NCBI RefSeq assembly: GCF_963665355.1
Contig: NZ_OY762229.1
Span: 992,001 to 1,056,000 of the forward strand
Reading direction: 5' to 3'
Length of the DNA: 64,000 bases
From: an uncultured Desulfobacter sp.
GTDB lineage: Bacteria > Desulfobacterota > Desulfobacteria > Desulfobacterales > Desulfobacteraceae
A program made the position numbers and the translations under genes. Positions within the stretch are counted from its first letter, which is position 1. Each line of letters starts with the position of its first letter. This document shows, one piece after another, positions 39,754 to 48,522 of this stretch. Under the pieces are notes generated by a model that was not told the origin of the DNA, did no database searches, and saw nothing but the letters and a program-made list of their open reading frames with translations.

Positions 39754-39848
39754 CAACCATGGGCTGGTCCGGCATATCAACAGCCAGGCCCAACCCACAA
39801 CGAAGATTGAAAAATCTGTGTAACTTACACAGATTTTTATATAATTTT
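39753..39848 (+). repeat. Dispersed hairpin repeat, copy 2
   Basis: Stem TGGGCTGGTCCGGC pairs imperfectly with GCCAGGCCCAACCCA, followed by CACAACGAAGATTG and a perfect 14-bp palindrome. It lies inside the operon between hbd and the acyl-CoA dehydrogenase gene, ending 17 bp before the latter's ATG. Confidence 0.6.
39810..39838 (+). terminator. Perfect 14-bp palindrome within repeat copy 2
   Basis: AAAAATCTGTGTAA (39810-39823), one base, TTACACAGATTTTT (39825-39838). A-run, stem and T-run resemble a Rho-independent terminator or attenuator, placed between hbd and acd. It may simply be part of the repeat. Confidence 0.45.
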
Positions 39849-39865
39849 TTATCAAGGAGGAGCCC

Positions 39866-41677
39866 ATGGCACAGCAGGTTGCAGACCGCAGGGACATTGA
39901 TTTTGTTCTTCATGAGCAATTCAATGTTTCGGCATTGAGCGAAAATGAAATTTTTTCCGACTTTAACCAAAAGACCATTGATATGGTGGTCTCAGAAGCA
40001 CGGAATCTGGCACTCAAAGAGCTTTTGCCCATTCTGAAGGAAGGCGACGAACAGGGCTGCACGTTTGACAACGGTAAGGTTACGGTACCAGAAGTGTTCC
40101 ACAGGGTATATGAACTGTTCGTTGAAGGCGAATGGATTGCCATGTGTGATGATCCCAAATGGGGGGGACAGGGCATGCCCGCCACCGTGGCCCTGGCCGC
40201 CAGCAACTATTTTAACAGCGCCAACTATCCTTTTATGCTTCACATTATCCTGGGCCACGGCGCAGGCAAGCTGGTGGAAAAATTTGGCACGGAAGAACAG
40301 AAGAACCTGTTTTTGAAAAAGATGTACTCGGGCGTCTGGGGTGGTTCCATGCTGCTTACCGAACCCGAAGCGGGATCTGATGTGGGGGCGTTGACCACCA
40401 GGGCCGTGCCCAACGGCGATGGCACTTACAGCATTACCGGAAACAAAATCTTTATCTCTTCGGGTGAAAACAATCTGGTGGAAAATATCATCCATCCGGT
40501 CCTGGCCCGTATTGAAGGTGCGCCTGCCGGAACCGCCGGCATCTCGTTATTCCTGGTTCCTAAAATCTGGGTGAATGACGATGGGTCCCTGGGTGAGCCC
40601 AACGACATTGTGTGCACCGGCATTGAAGAGAAAATGGGCATTCACGCAAGCCCCACCTGCAGCATGGCGCTGGGATCCAAAGGCAAGTGTATAGGAACGC
40701 TTCTGGGGCAGGCCAACAAGGGCATGAGCCACATGTTCGTCATGATGAACGAGGCACGGCTGCATGTGGGTATGCAGGGATTCGGCTGTGTATCTGCCTC
40801 CTATCTCAATGCCCTGAACTATGCAAAGGATCGGGTCCAGAGCCCTGCGCTCACCGCAGCCAAAGGCTCACCCGGTGTCCCCATCATCCGGCACCCGGAT
40901 GTCCGGCGAATGCTTTTGAACATGAAAGCCTACACCGAAGGTATGCGCTCCCTCCTCTTTTATGTGGGGTATCTGGAAGACCGGATCCGCATTGCCGAAC
41001 GTGAGGAAGAGAAGGCCGGCTACCAGGGCCTGATCGATGTACTCATCCCCGTGGCCAAAGGCTATATCACGGACCGGGCTTTCGAGCTGTGCTCCGACGG
41101 CGTCCAGATATTTGGCGGATACGGATTCACCAAAGAATATCCCCAGGAACAGCTGCTGCGGGACTGCAAAATCACCCAGATCTACGAAGGCACCAACGGT
41201 ATCCAGGCCATGGATCTTCTGGGCAGAAAACTGGGTCTGAACAAGGGTAAAGCCTTTACCGATCTTCTGGGCCTTGTATCCGAAACCATCAACCAGGCAA
41301 AGGCAATTGAGAACCTTGTCCCCCAAGCCCAAACCCTTGAAACCGCATTGAACAAGCTGATTGAAACCGCTAAGGCTCTGGGTGGAATTCTTGGCCAGGG
41401 CGGCGTGGAAAGAGCCTTTGCCCAGGCCCATCCATTCCTGGGCGTCACCGGAGACGTGCTCATGGCCTGGATGCTTTTGTGGCGGGCCACCATTGCCGCT
41501 GAAAAGCTGACTGACAAGCCCAAGAAAAAAGATATATCTTTTTACAACGGTATCCTTGCATCTGTCCGGTTCTTCACGGCAAACGTTCTGCCGGCCACCC
41601 TGGGGAAAATGGATGCCATTGCCGCAGCGGACACCAGTGCGCTGGATATTGAAGACGATGCGTTTGGAACAAAATAA
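39866..41677 (+). CDS. Acyl-CoA dehydrogenase, long form with C-terminal extension
   Basis: 603 residues, longer than the classical 380-residue enzyme. The core has the FAD-binding LLTEPEAGSDVGAL near 160 and QIFGGYGFTKEYP and IYEGTNGIQAMD near 420-450. After about 470 comes the helical extension (QGGVERAFAQAHPFLGVTGD) found in the long acyl-CoA dehydrogenase class that includes DmdC-like enzymes. It introduces the trans-2 double bond in acyl-CoA, passing electrons to ETF. AAGGAGGAG precedes the ATG. Chain-length preference is not readable. Confidence 0.92.
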   Translation: MAQQVADRRDIDFVLHEQFNVSALSENEIFSDFNQKTIDMVVSEARNLALKELLPILKEGDEQGCTFDNGKVTVPEVFHRVYELFVEGEWIAMCDDPKWGGQGMPATVALAASNYFNSANYPFMLHIILGHGAGKLVEKFGTEEQKNLFLKKMYSGVWGGSMLLTEPEAGSDVGALTTRAVPNGDGTYSITGNKIFISSGENNLVENIIHPVLARIEGAPAGTAGISLFLVPKIWVNDDGSLGEPNDIVCTGIEEKMGIHASPTCSMALGSKGKCIGTLLGQANKGMSHMFVMMNEARLHVGMQGFGCVSASYLNALNYAKDRVQSPALTAAKGSPGVPIIRHPDVRRMLLNMKAYTEGMRSLLFYVGYLEDRIRIAEREEEKAGYQGLIDVLIPVAKGYITDRAFELCSDGVQIFGGYGFTKEYPQEQLLRDCKITQIYEGTNGIQAMDLLGRKLGLNKGKAFTDLLGLVSETINQAKAIENLVPQAQTLETALNKLIETAKALGGILGQGGVERAFAQAHPFLGVTGDVLMAWMLLWRATIAAEKLTDKPKKKDISFYNGILASVRFFTANVLPATLGKMDAIAAADTSALDIEDDAFGTK

Positions 41678-41700
41678 TTTATGAAATAAGGATAATTTTT

Positions 41701-42951
41701 ATGAAAGATGTTGTCATTGTATCTGCCTGCCGCACCGCCATAGGTGCCTTTGGCGGTACATTAAAAGACCTGAATGGCGCCTGGCTTGCCAGTATTACCA
41801 TGAAAGAGGCCATCAGGCGGGCAGGCATTGATCCTGCCATTATTGATGACGTGCGCTACGGAACCTGTCTGGAACACCACGACACCCTGAACGTCACCCG
41901 GGTAGGCGCTCTCATGGCAGGTATTCCGGACACCGTTCCGGCAGCCACCATCAACCGGGTGTGCATATCGGGCATGGAAGCGGTTCTGTCCGGGATGGCC
42001 ATGATCCAGGCCGGGATGGCCGATGTTATACTGGCAGGCGGTACCGAGCACATGTCAGGTGTGCCCTATACCGTACCCAACGCCCGCTGGGGATGCCGTC
42101 TCCAGGACTCAGCCTTTGTGGACGCCATGATCCATGCTCTGCACTGCGGTTCCCACCTTCTGCCCTTTGATGACACCTCACCTGTGGACACCACCCAGGC
42201 CCCGGCCTCCCATTTTCTGGGCAAACCGTACATCATGGGACACACAGCTGAATTCCTCGCCCAGCTTCTGCATATAAGCCGGGAGGAGATGGACGAAGTG
42301 GCCTTGCGTTCCCATAACAATGCGGAACGGGGCACCAAGGACGGCAGCTTTGCCGATGAAATCGTCCCCGTTGAAGTGCCCCAGCGCAAAAAAGAGCCCA
42401 TCATCTTTGACAAGGACGAACATTTCAGACCCGGCATGACCCTGGAAAAACTTGCCGCATTGCCTCCGGCCTTTGTCCCCAAAACCGGCAAAGTCACTGC
42501 CGGCAATGCCTCGGGCATCAATGACGGCTCCACGGGTATGGTGATCATGTCCGCAGAAAAAGCCAAAGAACTGGGGCTGACCCCCATTGCAAAAATCAAA
42601 GCCACGGGTATGGGCGCCTGCCACCCTTCGGTCATGGGGCTCTCTCCGGTGCCCGCAGTCAAGGATCTGATGAAAAGATCCGGCATTTCCATCCATGATT
42701 TTGACCTTATTGAGGTCAATGAAGCCTTTGCCGCCCAGTATCTGGGATGTGAAAAAGAGCTGGGCCTGAACAGGGAAATCACCAATGTCAACGGCTCCGG
42801 CATTGGTCTGGGTCATCCTGTGGGATCCACTGGCGCCCGGGTCATGACCACTTTGATGTATGCCATGAAAAATAGAGGGAAAAATTTAGGCCTGGCCACG
42901 CTTTGCGGCGGTGGCGGCGTATCTATGGCCTGTGCCATCGAGATGCTGTAA
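41701..42951 (+). CDS. Acetyl-CoA C-acetyltransferase (thiolase)
   Basis: 416 residues. The acylated Cys88 is in NRVCISGMEA. His372 is in GHPVGSTGARV and Cys402 in LCGGGGVSMA, the full catalytic set. It cleaves acetoacetyl-CoA (and perhaps longer 3-ketoacyl-CoA) with CoA, or runs in reverse. It completes the operon with hbd and acd. A start without a strong ribosome site (AAGGATAATTTTT) lies 23 bp after acd. Confidence 0.93.
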   Translation: MKDVVIVSACRTAIGAFGGTLKDLNGAWLASITMKEAIRRAGIDPAIIDDVRYGTCLEHHDTLNVTRVGALMAGIPDTVPAATINRVCISGMEAVLSGMAMIQAGMADVILAGGTEHMSGVPYTVPNARWGCRLQDSAFVDAMIHALHCGSHLLPFDDTSPVDTTQAPASHFLGKPYIMGHTAEFLAQLLHISREEMDEVALRSHNNAERGTKDGSFADEIVPVEVPQRKKEPIIFDKDEHFRPGMTLEKLAALPPAFVPKTGKVTAGNASGINDGSTGMVIMSAEKAKELGLTPIAKIKATGMGACHPSVMGLSPVPAVKDLMKRSGISIHDFDLIEVNEAFAAQYLGCEKELGLNREITNVNGSGIGLGHPVGSTGARVMTTLMYAMKNRGKNLGLATLCGGGGVSMACAIEML

Positions 42952-43104
42952 TAGATTTTAGACGCAGGCTCACCCGTTTGTGCGGTGTTTTACAGGCCTT
43001 GAACAACCCACATCCGGGAAAGCTTGCGTCTAAATCGCAAAAAAATTTGCTATTCTCTTTAGAAAAGCGTAGATATACGCATTAATTTTTACTATATATC
43101 CTCC

Positions 43105-43623
43105 ATGAAAAAGAGAAAAAATATCAAGCAATTCAGGCCTGTTATCGTGGATGTGAAAGCATCGGGATTAGGATGCGAGTCCTATCCCATTGAAATCGGA
43201 TTGGCTCTTGAGGGGAAGAACAGGTACTGCAGCCTGATTCTCCCGGCGGATCAATGGACCCATTGGGACATGGCTGCCCAGGATACCCATCACATTTCCC
43301 GGGAAACTCTGGTCAGCCACGGCAAACCCCTGAACCATGTGGCCAATGACTTAAACCGCATTCTAAACACACAAACCGTGTATTCGGATGGCTGGACGGT
43401 GGATAAACCCTGGCTAACCAGACTTTTTTCCGAGGCCGGTATCCGCCGGACCTTTACCGTCAGCCCCCTGGAGCGCATACTCACGGAACCCCAGATGGCC
43501 ATCTGGCACAGCACCAAGAAAGAAACCATTGATTCCATGAACCTGACCCGGCACAGAGCCAGTTCAGATGCATTCATTACCCAGGAAACATTTTTCCGTA
43601 CCTGTTTTTCCGCACCAAAATGA
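43105..43623 (+). CDS. DEDDh exonuclease-like protein with altered first motif
   Basis: 172 residues. The fold looks like the DEDDh 3'-5' exonucleases: IVDVKASGLGCESYPIEIG near the start, YSDGWTVDKPWL in the middle and HRASSDA (150-156) at the end. In these enzymes the first motif is DxE; here it is Asp16-Val-Lys18, so one metal ligand is lost unless Glu25 or Glu30 replaces it. Activity is therefore doubtful. It starts 153 bp after the thiolase gene and is 32 bp before darP. Confidence 0.65.
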   Translation: MKKRKNIKQFRPVIVDVKASGLGCESYPIEIGLALEGKNRYCSLILPADQWTHWDMAAQDTHHISRETLVSHGKPLNHVANDLNRILNTQTVYSDGWTVDKPWLTRLFSEAGIRRTFTVSPLERILTEPQMAIWHSTKKETIDSMNLTRHRASSDAFITQETFFRTCFSAPK

Positions 43624-43655
43624 ACAGTGATAGTAATTTAAAAACAGACAAATAA

Positions 43656-44192
43656 ATGAATTTACCAGTCGACACCAATCCCGAAGAGCCACTAGGCTTA
43701 AGCAAAACAAAGAAAAAAAAGATGGCCGCAAACCTCCAGAAGCTTGGGGAGGATCTAAGCCTTCTTTCGGTCAGTCAGCTTAAACGGCTCGACCTTGATC
43801 CAGACCTGTTCAAGGCCCTGGTCGAGGCGAAATCCATTACCGCCAATGTGGCGGCCAGGCGTCACAGACAATACATCGGAACACTGATGAGACAAGTGGA
43901 CCCGGAACCCATTCTGGCCGCACTTGAACAGTTAAAAACAGCCCCAACCGGCCTTTACAGCCCCAAGCCCCAAATTGATCCACAAACAGACACGCGTATC
44001 CAGGCTTTTTTAGACAAAGTGCTGTCCTGGGATGATGAGGCCATGGAAACAATCCTGTCAGCCGTTCCCGACATGGACCGGCAACAACTACGGCAACTGG
44101 TCAGAAATGCCAACAAAGAGATAGCCACGCAGGAAAAGATTACAAAATCTTTAAAGGCATTGAAAGATATAGCAACCCGGTGTCATAAATAG
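43656..44192 (+). CDS. darP: Ribosome-associated protein DarP/YjgA (DUF615)
   Basis: 178 residues, matching the family length. The family signature LSKTKKKKMAANLQKLGEDL and the later LKRLDLDPDLFKALVEAKSI and ARRHRQYIGTLMRQVD are evident. DarP binds pre-50S subunits and aids late assembly of the peptidyl-transferase centre. It is entirely helical and basic. A hairpin terminator follows its stop. Confidence 0.85.
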   Translation: MNLPVDTNPEEPLGLSKTKKKKMAANLQKLGEDLSLLSVSQLKRLDLDPDLFKALVEAKSITANVAARRHRQYIGTLMRQVDPEPILAALEQLKTAPTGLYSPKPQIDPQTDTRIQAFLDKVLSWDDEAMETILSAVPDMDRQQLRQLVRNANKEIATQEKITKSLKALKDIATRCHK

Positions 44193-44664
44193 TGCGGGAT
44201 GAAAAATCACCCACCTGCCCTTTATCTGGGTAATTTTTCGTCCAAACACGGTTTTTTGTTCAGACATCAATCAAATCTCCGCTTGGATTTCCAATACCGC
44301 CTTGGATTTTGGCAGTTCAATTATTGATACACCTTCTGGGGGCTATATGGACCGGCCAGCATCTTCGTCCTCAACAACTCAAAACATTAAATTCCTGGGG
44401 GTTTTGGCGTCTCCGATCAAATGAAATCTTACCCGGCTTTGTTTTTCAAGGTGTTTGGCGCCCCTTACCGGCTGGTGTTTTTCCGAAATGACAACCGCAT
44501 CAAAGTTCTGGACTTTGATGGGACTGAAATGATCTGACAGCATGAATGCACTTCTTAATATTCATTAGGTGTCAAACAGATCCAACAACAAACAAACAGT
44601 CGACAGCATGACGCGACAGTACCCTGGGTGCAGAATTTCAAAGCTTACACTGTTACACCCGGCA
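44193..44664 (+). other. Non-coding region after darP
   Basis: Starts with the darP terminator. A 38-codon frame at 44421-44537 (MKSYPALFFKVFGAPYRLVF...) is seen but has no ribosome site or family match. The rest shows nothing. Confidence 0.4.
44201..44240 (+). terminator. Rho-independent terminator after darP
   Basis: GAAAAATCACCCA pairs with TGGGTAATTTTTC around a 13-base loop, 8 bases after the darP stop; the stem's own right arm supplies the T-run. Confidence 0.65.
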
Positions 44665-45027
44665 TTATTGATCGGCTAACTTAATTTTTACAATTTTGCC
44701 TTCTTTGTTTAAATAGGCGACCCCTTGGCCAAGGGGCGTTCCAGAAGAGATGTCAACGATAACGATGTTTTTTTCGTCCAATACGTCGGTTTTTAATTCT
44801 TGTTTAGGCGCAACAGATCCTGAACCGTCTTTGGGAACAGCATCGGTTTGTTGATCCGATGAGTCTGTTTTGCCCTTATACGTTCCTGCTTCTTCGGCTA
44901 TCTCATAGCGCATTCTATTTCTGTCGGCAATCATCTTCCCGACGCCTGAAAACTTGTCGTCTTCGCCCTTACAGGCCGGCAGTACCGCTACAAAAAAAAA
45001 CAAGAAAGAGATCAAAAAAGAACGCAT
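44665..45027 (-). CDS. Small lipoprotein of unknown function
   Basis: 120 residues, not recognised. A signal peptide ends in the lipobox LPAC (Cys19), so it should be lipid-anchored. The middle is polar and likely flexible. The C-terminal 40 residues (IVIVDISSGTPLGQGVAYLN) look like a small beta domain. AGGA precedes the ATG. It follows the STAS gene by 14 bp, so the two are probably co-transcribed. Confidence 0.7.
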   Translation of the reverse strand: MRSFLISFLFFFVAVLPACKGEDDKFSGVGKMIADRNRMRYEIAEEAGTYKGKTDSSDQQTDAVPKDGSGSVAPKQELKTDVLDEKNIVIVDISSGTPLGQGVAYLNKEGKIVKIKLADQ

Positions 45028-45041
45028 TTGCCTATCCTAAC

Positions 45042-45350
45042 CTATTGTGCCGCCTCCACTGTAAAACGGCGGTTCAGCCTCATGGTTGAAAACAGACCAA
45101 GAATATCCTGCGCAACATTTACGACCTTGAGCTGACGGTTGGCCTGACTCAGGGAGTTATGGGCGGCAATAATCACACCAATACCAACGGAATCCACCAT
45201 GCTCACCCCCTCAAGATCAATGACCAGATTCCCCTGGGAGGAATTGACGGCAGAAAGAAGCTCTCCTTTAAACGCTTCAGCCATGGACGCAACAACATCT
45301 TCACCGGGCTTAACAATAGTCTGGTCCGCATTCGTGACTATTTCACTCAT
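45042..45350 (-). CDS. STAS-domain anti-sigma factor antagonist
   Basis: 102 residues from ATG 45350 (AAGGAGAG 5 bases before; a start at 45368 adds six residues without one). The STAS fold shows LVIDLEGVSMVDSVGIGVII, with the phosphorylatable Ser in DSVGIG. Such SpoIIAA-like proteins are switched by a serine kinase and phosphatase and release a partner. No kinase is adjacent, so its partner is elsewhere. Confidence 0.85.
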   Translation of the reverse strand: MSEIVTNADQTIVKPGEDVVASMAEAFKGELLSAVNSSQGNLVIDLEGVSMVDSVGIGVIIAAHNSLSQANRQLKVVNVAQDILGLFSTMRLNRRFTVEAAQ

Positions 45351-45476
45351 CTGTCTCTCCTTTTGCAATGAAGGGTTGAATTAAATACATATACTAACTT
45401 AAAACCTATTTTTGTTCAAATCCAAAAATCATCCTGAAATTTAAAAAACCACAAAAGATTCACATTTATTTTCCCC

Positions 45477-45505
45477 TTGAATTTAGATCCAAAACCACGT
45501 ATATA
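45477..45505 (+). promoter_or_regulatory. Candidate promoter of SRP RNA
   Basis: TTGAAT (45477-45482), 17-bp spacer, TATATA (45500-45505), about 25 bp before the RNA's 5' end. Confidence 0.45.
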
Positions 45506-45530
45506 GTAAAACTTCCCGGCTGACCAAGTC

Positions 45531-45656
45531 GGGCGGATAATTCTGATCGGTCGCCTCGTAACCGAAGGCCATGAACCTCGTCAGGTCCGGAAGGAAGCAG
45601 CGATAAGTGATCCCTTCTGTGTCGTGGATCGATCCCGGTCATGCAATTATCCGCCC
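45531..45656 (+). ncRNA. ffs: Signal recognition particle RNA, bacterial small form
   Basis: About 126 bases. The highly conserved domain IV loop CAGGTCCGGAAGGAAGCAGC lies at 45580-45602. The 5' end GGGCGGATAATT pairs with the 3' end AATTATCCGCCC, closing one long hairpin. It binds Ffh to target membrane proteins. End positions are set from the terminal stem and may be off by a few bases. Confidence 0.93.
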
Positions 45657-45703
45657 TATTTGTTCAGTCGGGTTTTCTTTTTTCCACCACCCCCATTTAT
45701 ATC

Positions 45704-45731
45704 TTGACATGCTTTCAAACAGACTTATTTT
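45704..45731 (+). promoter_or_regulatory. Candidate grpE-dnaK promoter
   Basis: TTGACA (45704-45709), 16-bp spacer, TATTTT (45726-45731). Downstream, TTAATTTTTAA appears twice (45739-45771). No CIRCE element is visible. Confidence 0.45.
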
Positions 45732-45799
45732 TCAGCCATTAATTTTTAATTACGTTAATTTTTAACCACTTTAATATAAGGGATTTTGGAGCAAACACA

Positions 45800-46396
45800 T
45801 TGGTACTCAAAGAGAATAAAAATACAACTGACGGGAAAGAGGAAAACACTGATCCCCCGAATACTCCTGAGACAGACGAGCAAAAAAATTCCGATAACGG
45901 AAATTCCCCGGAAGAGATAGATGGTCAAAAAGGGCTGGAAGATCAGTTAAATGAGCAAAAAAACAAGGTGCTCAGATTATCTGCAGAATTTGAAAATTTC
46001 AAAAAGCGCAAACAAAGAGAAATTGATGAATTCAAGAAGTTTGCCAATGAAACCATTTTCAGACAGCTTCTTTCAGTGGTGGACAATCTTGAGCGGGCCA
46101 TTGACTCGGCCTCCGATACCGTGGAGGAGATCAGTCTGCTTGAAGGTGTAAAACTGACACATAAAGAGCTGCTCAAACTGTTTGAATCCTTTAATGTAAA
46201 GGGGGTTGAGGCAGAAAATCAGCCCTTTGACCCCAATTTCCATCAGGCCGTCACCCATGCACAGAACAATGACGTGCCGGACAACACCGTCACCAATGTC
46301 CTTCAAAAAGGATATCTGCTTCATGACAGACTGCTCAGGCCGGCCATGGTGGTTGTCTCAAAAGGAACTGAAAAGCAGACTCAAAAAAACGACTAA
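45800..46396 (+). CDS. grpE: Nucleotide exchange factor GrpE
   Basis: 198 residues. TTG start with GGAG 8 bases before. The first 50 residues are acidic and disordered. A long coiled coil follows (KGLEDQLNEQKNKVLRLSAE), then the beta domain with GVEAENQPFDPNFHQAV and VLQKGYLLHDRLLRPAMVVVS, the GrpE signature. GrpE releases ADP from DnaK. It is 32 bp before dnaK. hrcA, often in front of grpE, is absent here. Confidence 0.95.
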   Translation: MVLKENKNTTDGKEENTDPPNTPETDEQKNSDNGNSPEEIDGQKGLEDQLNEQKNKVLRLSAEFENFKKRKQREIDEFKKFANETIFRQLLSVVDNLERAIDSASDTVEEISLLEGVKLTHKELLKLFESFNVKGVEAENQPFDPNFHQAVTHAQNNDVPDNTVTNVLQKGYLLHDRLLRPAMVVVSKGTEKQTQKND

Positions 46397-46428
46397 AGAA
46401 GATTAAGTATATTTAGAAAGGAACTGTT

Positions 46429-48339
46429 ATGGGTAAAATTATTGGAATCGACCTTGGCACAACCAATTCATGTGTCGCGGTCATGGAAACCGGTGGAGAG
46501 GCAAAGATTATCACCAACGCCGAAGGCGGAAGGACAACACCGTCCATTGTGGCTGTCACTGAAAGCGGGGAGCGTATTGTAGGCCAGACCGCCAAACGCC
46601 AGGCCGTAACAAACCCTGAAAATACGATTTTCGGTGTAAAACGCCTCATCGGAAGAAAATTCAACTCAAAGGAAGTACAGGCTGACATTCCTATCCTTCC
46701 TTATATCATAGAGGCAGCAGCCAACGGCGACACCCGGATTAATATCAGAGGAAAGCAGTACAGCCCGGCTGAAATCTCCTCATTTATACTTGCCAACATC
46801 AAGAAAACCGCCGAGGATTATCTGGGAGAACCGGTGACCGAAGCCGTTATTACCGTTCCGGCCTACTTTAACGACAGCCAGCGCCAGGCCACCAAAGATG
46901 CGGGCAAAATTGCCGGGCTGGAAGTAAAACGCATCATTAATGAACCCACAGCCGCCTCCCTGGCCTATGGCCTGGATAAGAAAGGCGAGGAAAAAATAGC
47001 CGTTTTTGACCTTGGCGGCGGCACATTTGATGTCTCTGTACTTGAAATCGGCGACGGTGTGTTTGAGGTAAAATCCACATCAGGCGATACTCATCTGGGC
47101 GGTGAAGACTTTGATCTGCGCATCATTGAGTATCTGGCAACCGAATTCAAAAAAGACCAGGGCATTGACCTGAGAAAAGATAAAATGGCACTCCAACGCC
47201 TTAAAGAAGCTGCTGAAAAGGCAAAAATGGAGTTGTCAACATCCACCGAAACCGGTATCAACCTGCCCTTTATTACAGCGGATGCATCCGGGCCCAAGCA
47301 TCTGGATATGAGACTGACCAGAGCCAAATTGGAGTCCCTTGTGTCCGACCTTCTGGACAAACTGGAGATTCCCTGCACAACAGCGCTGAAAGAAGCACAC
47401 TTAAAACCCGGCGATGTGGATGAGGTGGTTCTGGTTGGCGGTATGACCCGTATGCCTGCTGTTCAGGAACGTGTGGAAAAAATATTTGGCAAAAAACCCC
47501 ACAAGGGTGTTAACCCGGATGAGGTGGTTGCCATGGGCGCAGCAGTCCAGGCCGGCGTACTCCAGGGCGATGTCAATGACGTGCTCCTGCTGGATGTCAC
47601 CCCGCTTTCCCTGGGTATTGAAACCCTTGGCGGCGTCATGACCCGGCTGATTGAGAAGAACACCACCATCCCCACCAAAAAGAGCCAGGTGTTCTCCACG
47701 GCGGCCGACAACCAGCCGGCCGTGTCCATTCACGTTCTCCAGGGTGAGCGCCAGATGTCGGCAGACAACAAGACCTTGGGGCAATTTGAACTGTCTGAAA
47801 TTCCCCCTGCACCCAGGGGTGTCCCCCAGATTGAGGTCACCTTTGACATTGATGCCAACGGCATCGTTCACGTATCTGCCAAGGACAAAGCAACAGGCAA
47901 ACAGCAGTCCATTCAGATAACGGCAGCATCCGGCCTGAGCGACGATGAAATCCAGCGCATGGTAAAAGACGCGGAGCTGCACGCCGAAGACGACAAAAAG
48001 AAGCGCGAGCTGGTGGATACCAAAAACCAGGCTGAGGCCCTGGTGGATCAGACCGAAAAGACCCTGAAAGAACACGGGAGCAAAGTCGATGAAGCCACCA
48101 GAAAATCCATTGAGGATGCAGCCCAGGCCCTGAAACAGGCCAAAGACTCCGACAACCTTGAGGATATCAAGGCTAAAATTGAATCTCTTTCCCAGGCATC
48201 CCACAAACTGGCCGAAGTGATGTACCAGCAGGCACAGGCTGACGGCCAGACCGGTGATGCGGATGCCGGTGCCGGTCCTGCCAGTGACGATGATGATGTG
48301 GTTGATGCGGACTTTGAAGAGGTCAAAAAAGATAAATAG
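46429..48339 (+). CDS. dnaK: Hsp70 chaperone DnaK
   Basis: 636 residues, full length. The ATPase domain has [14 protein letters not shown] (4-17), [14 protein letters not shown] and [10 protein letters not shown]. The substrate domain follows the [14 protein letters not shown] linker, and the tail ends [11 protein letters not shown], the EEVD-like end. AAAGGAAC precedes the ATG. dnaJ is not adjacent. Confidence 0.98.
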   Translation: MGKIIGIDLGTTNSCVAVMETGGEAKIITNAEGGRTTPSIVAVTESGERIVGQTAKRQAVTNPENTIFGVKRLIGRKFNSKEVQADIPILPYIIEAAANGDTRINIRGKQYSPAEISSFILANIKKTAEDYLGEPVTEAVITVPAYFNDSQRQATKDAGKIAGLEVKRIINEPTAASLAYGLDKKGEEKIAVFDLGGGTFDVSVLEIGDGVFEVKSTSGDTHLGGEDFDLRIIEYLATEFKKDQGIDLRKDKMALQRLKEAAEKAKMELSTSTETGINLPFITADASGPKHLDMRLTRAKLESLVSDLLDKLEIPCTTALKEAHLKPGDVDEVVLVGGMTRMPAVQERVEKIFGKKPHKGVNPDEVVAMGAAVQAGVLQGDVNDVLLLDVTPLSLGIETLGGVMTRLIEKNTTIPTKKSQVFSTAADNQPAVSIHVLQGERQMSADNKTLGQFELSEIPPAPRGVPQIEVTFDIDANGIVHVSAKDKATGKQQSIQITAASGLSDDEIQRMVKDAELHAEDDKKKRELVDTKNQAEALVDQTEKTLKEHGSKVDEATRKSIEDAAQALKQAKDSDNLEDIKAKIESLSQASHKLAEVMYQQAQADGQTGDADAGAGPASDDDDVVDADFEEVKKDK

Positions 48340-48408
48340 CGACATTTAATACAGTCCGGTTTGAGTTCCACATGTGGATTCAGGCCGGGGGAATTTGATG
48401 TTGAATAT

Positions 48409-48446
48409 AATCCTGCCGTGATCTATATTGACCCGGCAGGATTTTT
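48409..48446 (+). terminator. Rho-independent terminator after dnaK
   Basis: AATCCTGCCG pairs with CGGCAGGATT and a T-run follows (ATTTTTA). It lies 70 bp after dnaK. Confidence 0.85.
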
Positions 48447-48522
48447 ATTAGGCAGTGGCCAACCGGAATCAGCCTTTTTTGACAGGAACGATTAACTACA
48501 AAAGAATAGCTTAGTTTTTTAC

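Noticed and set aside
44421-44537. 38-codon frame that could be a small protein
   Set aside because: No ribosome site, no recognisable family and no conserved context.
47401-48345. 314-codon minus-strand frame opposite dnaK
   Set aside because: Antisense shadow produced by the codon bias of dnaK.
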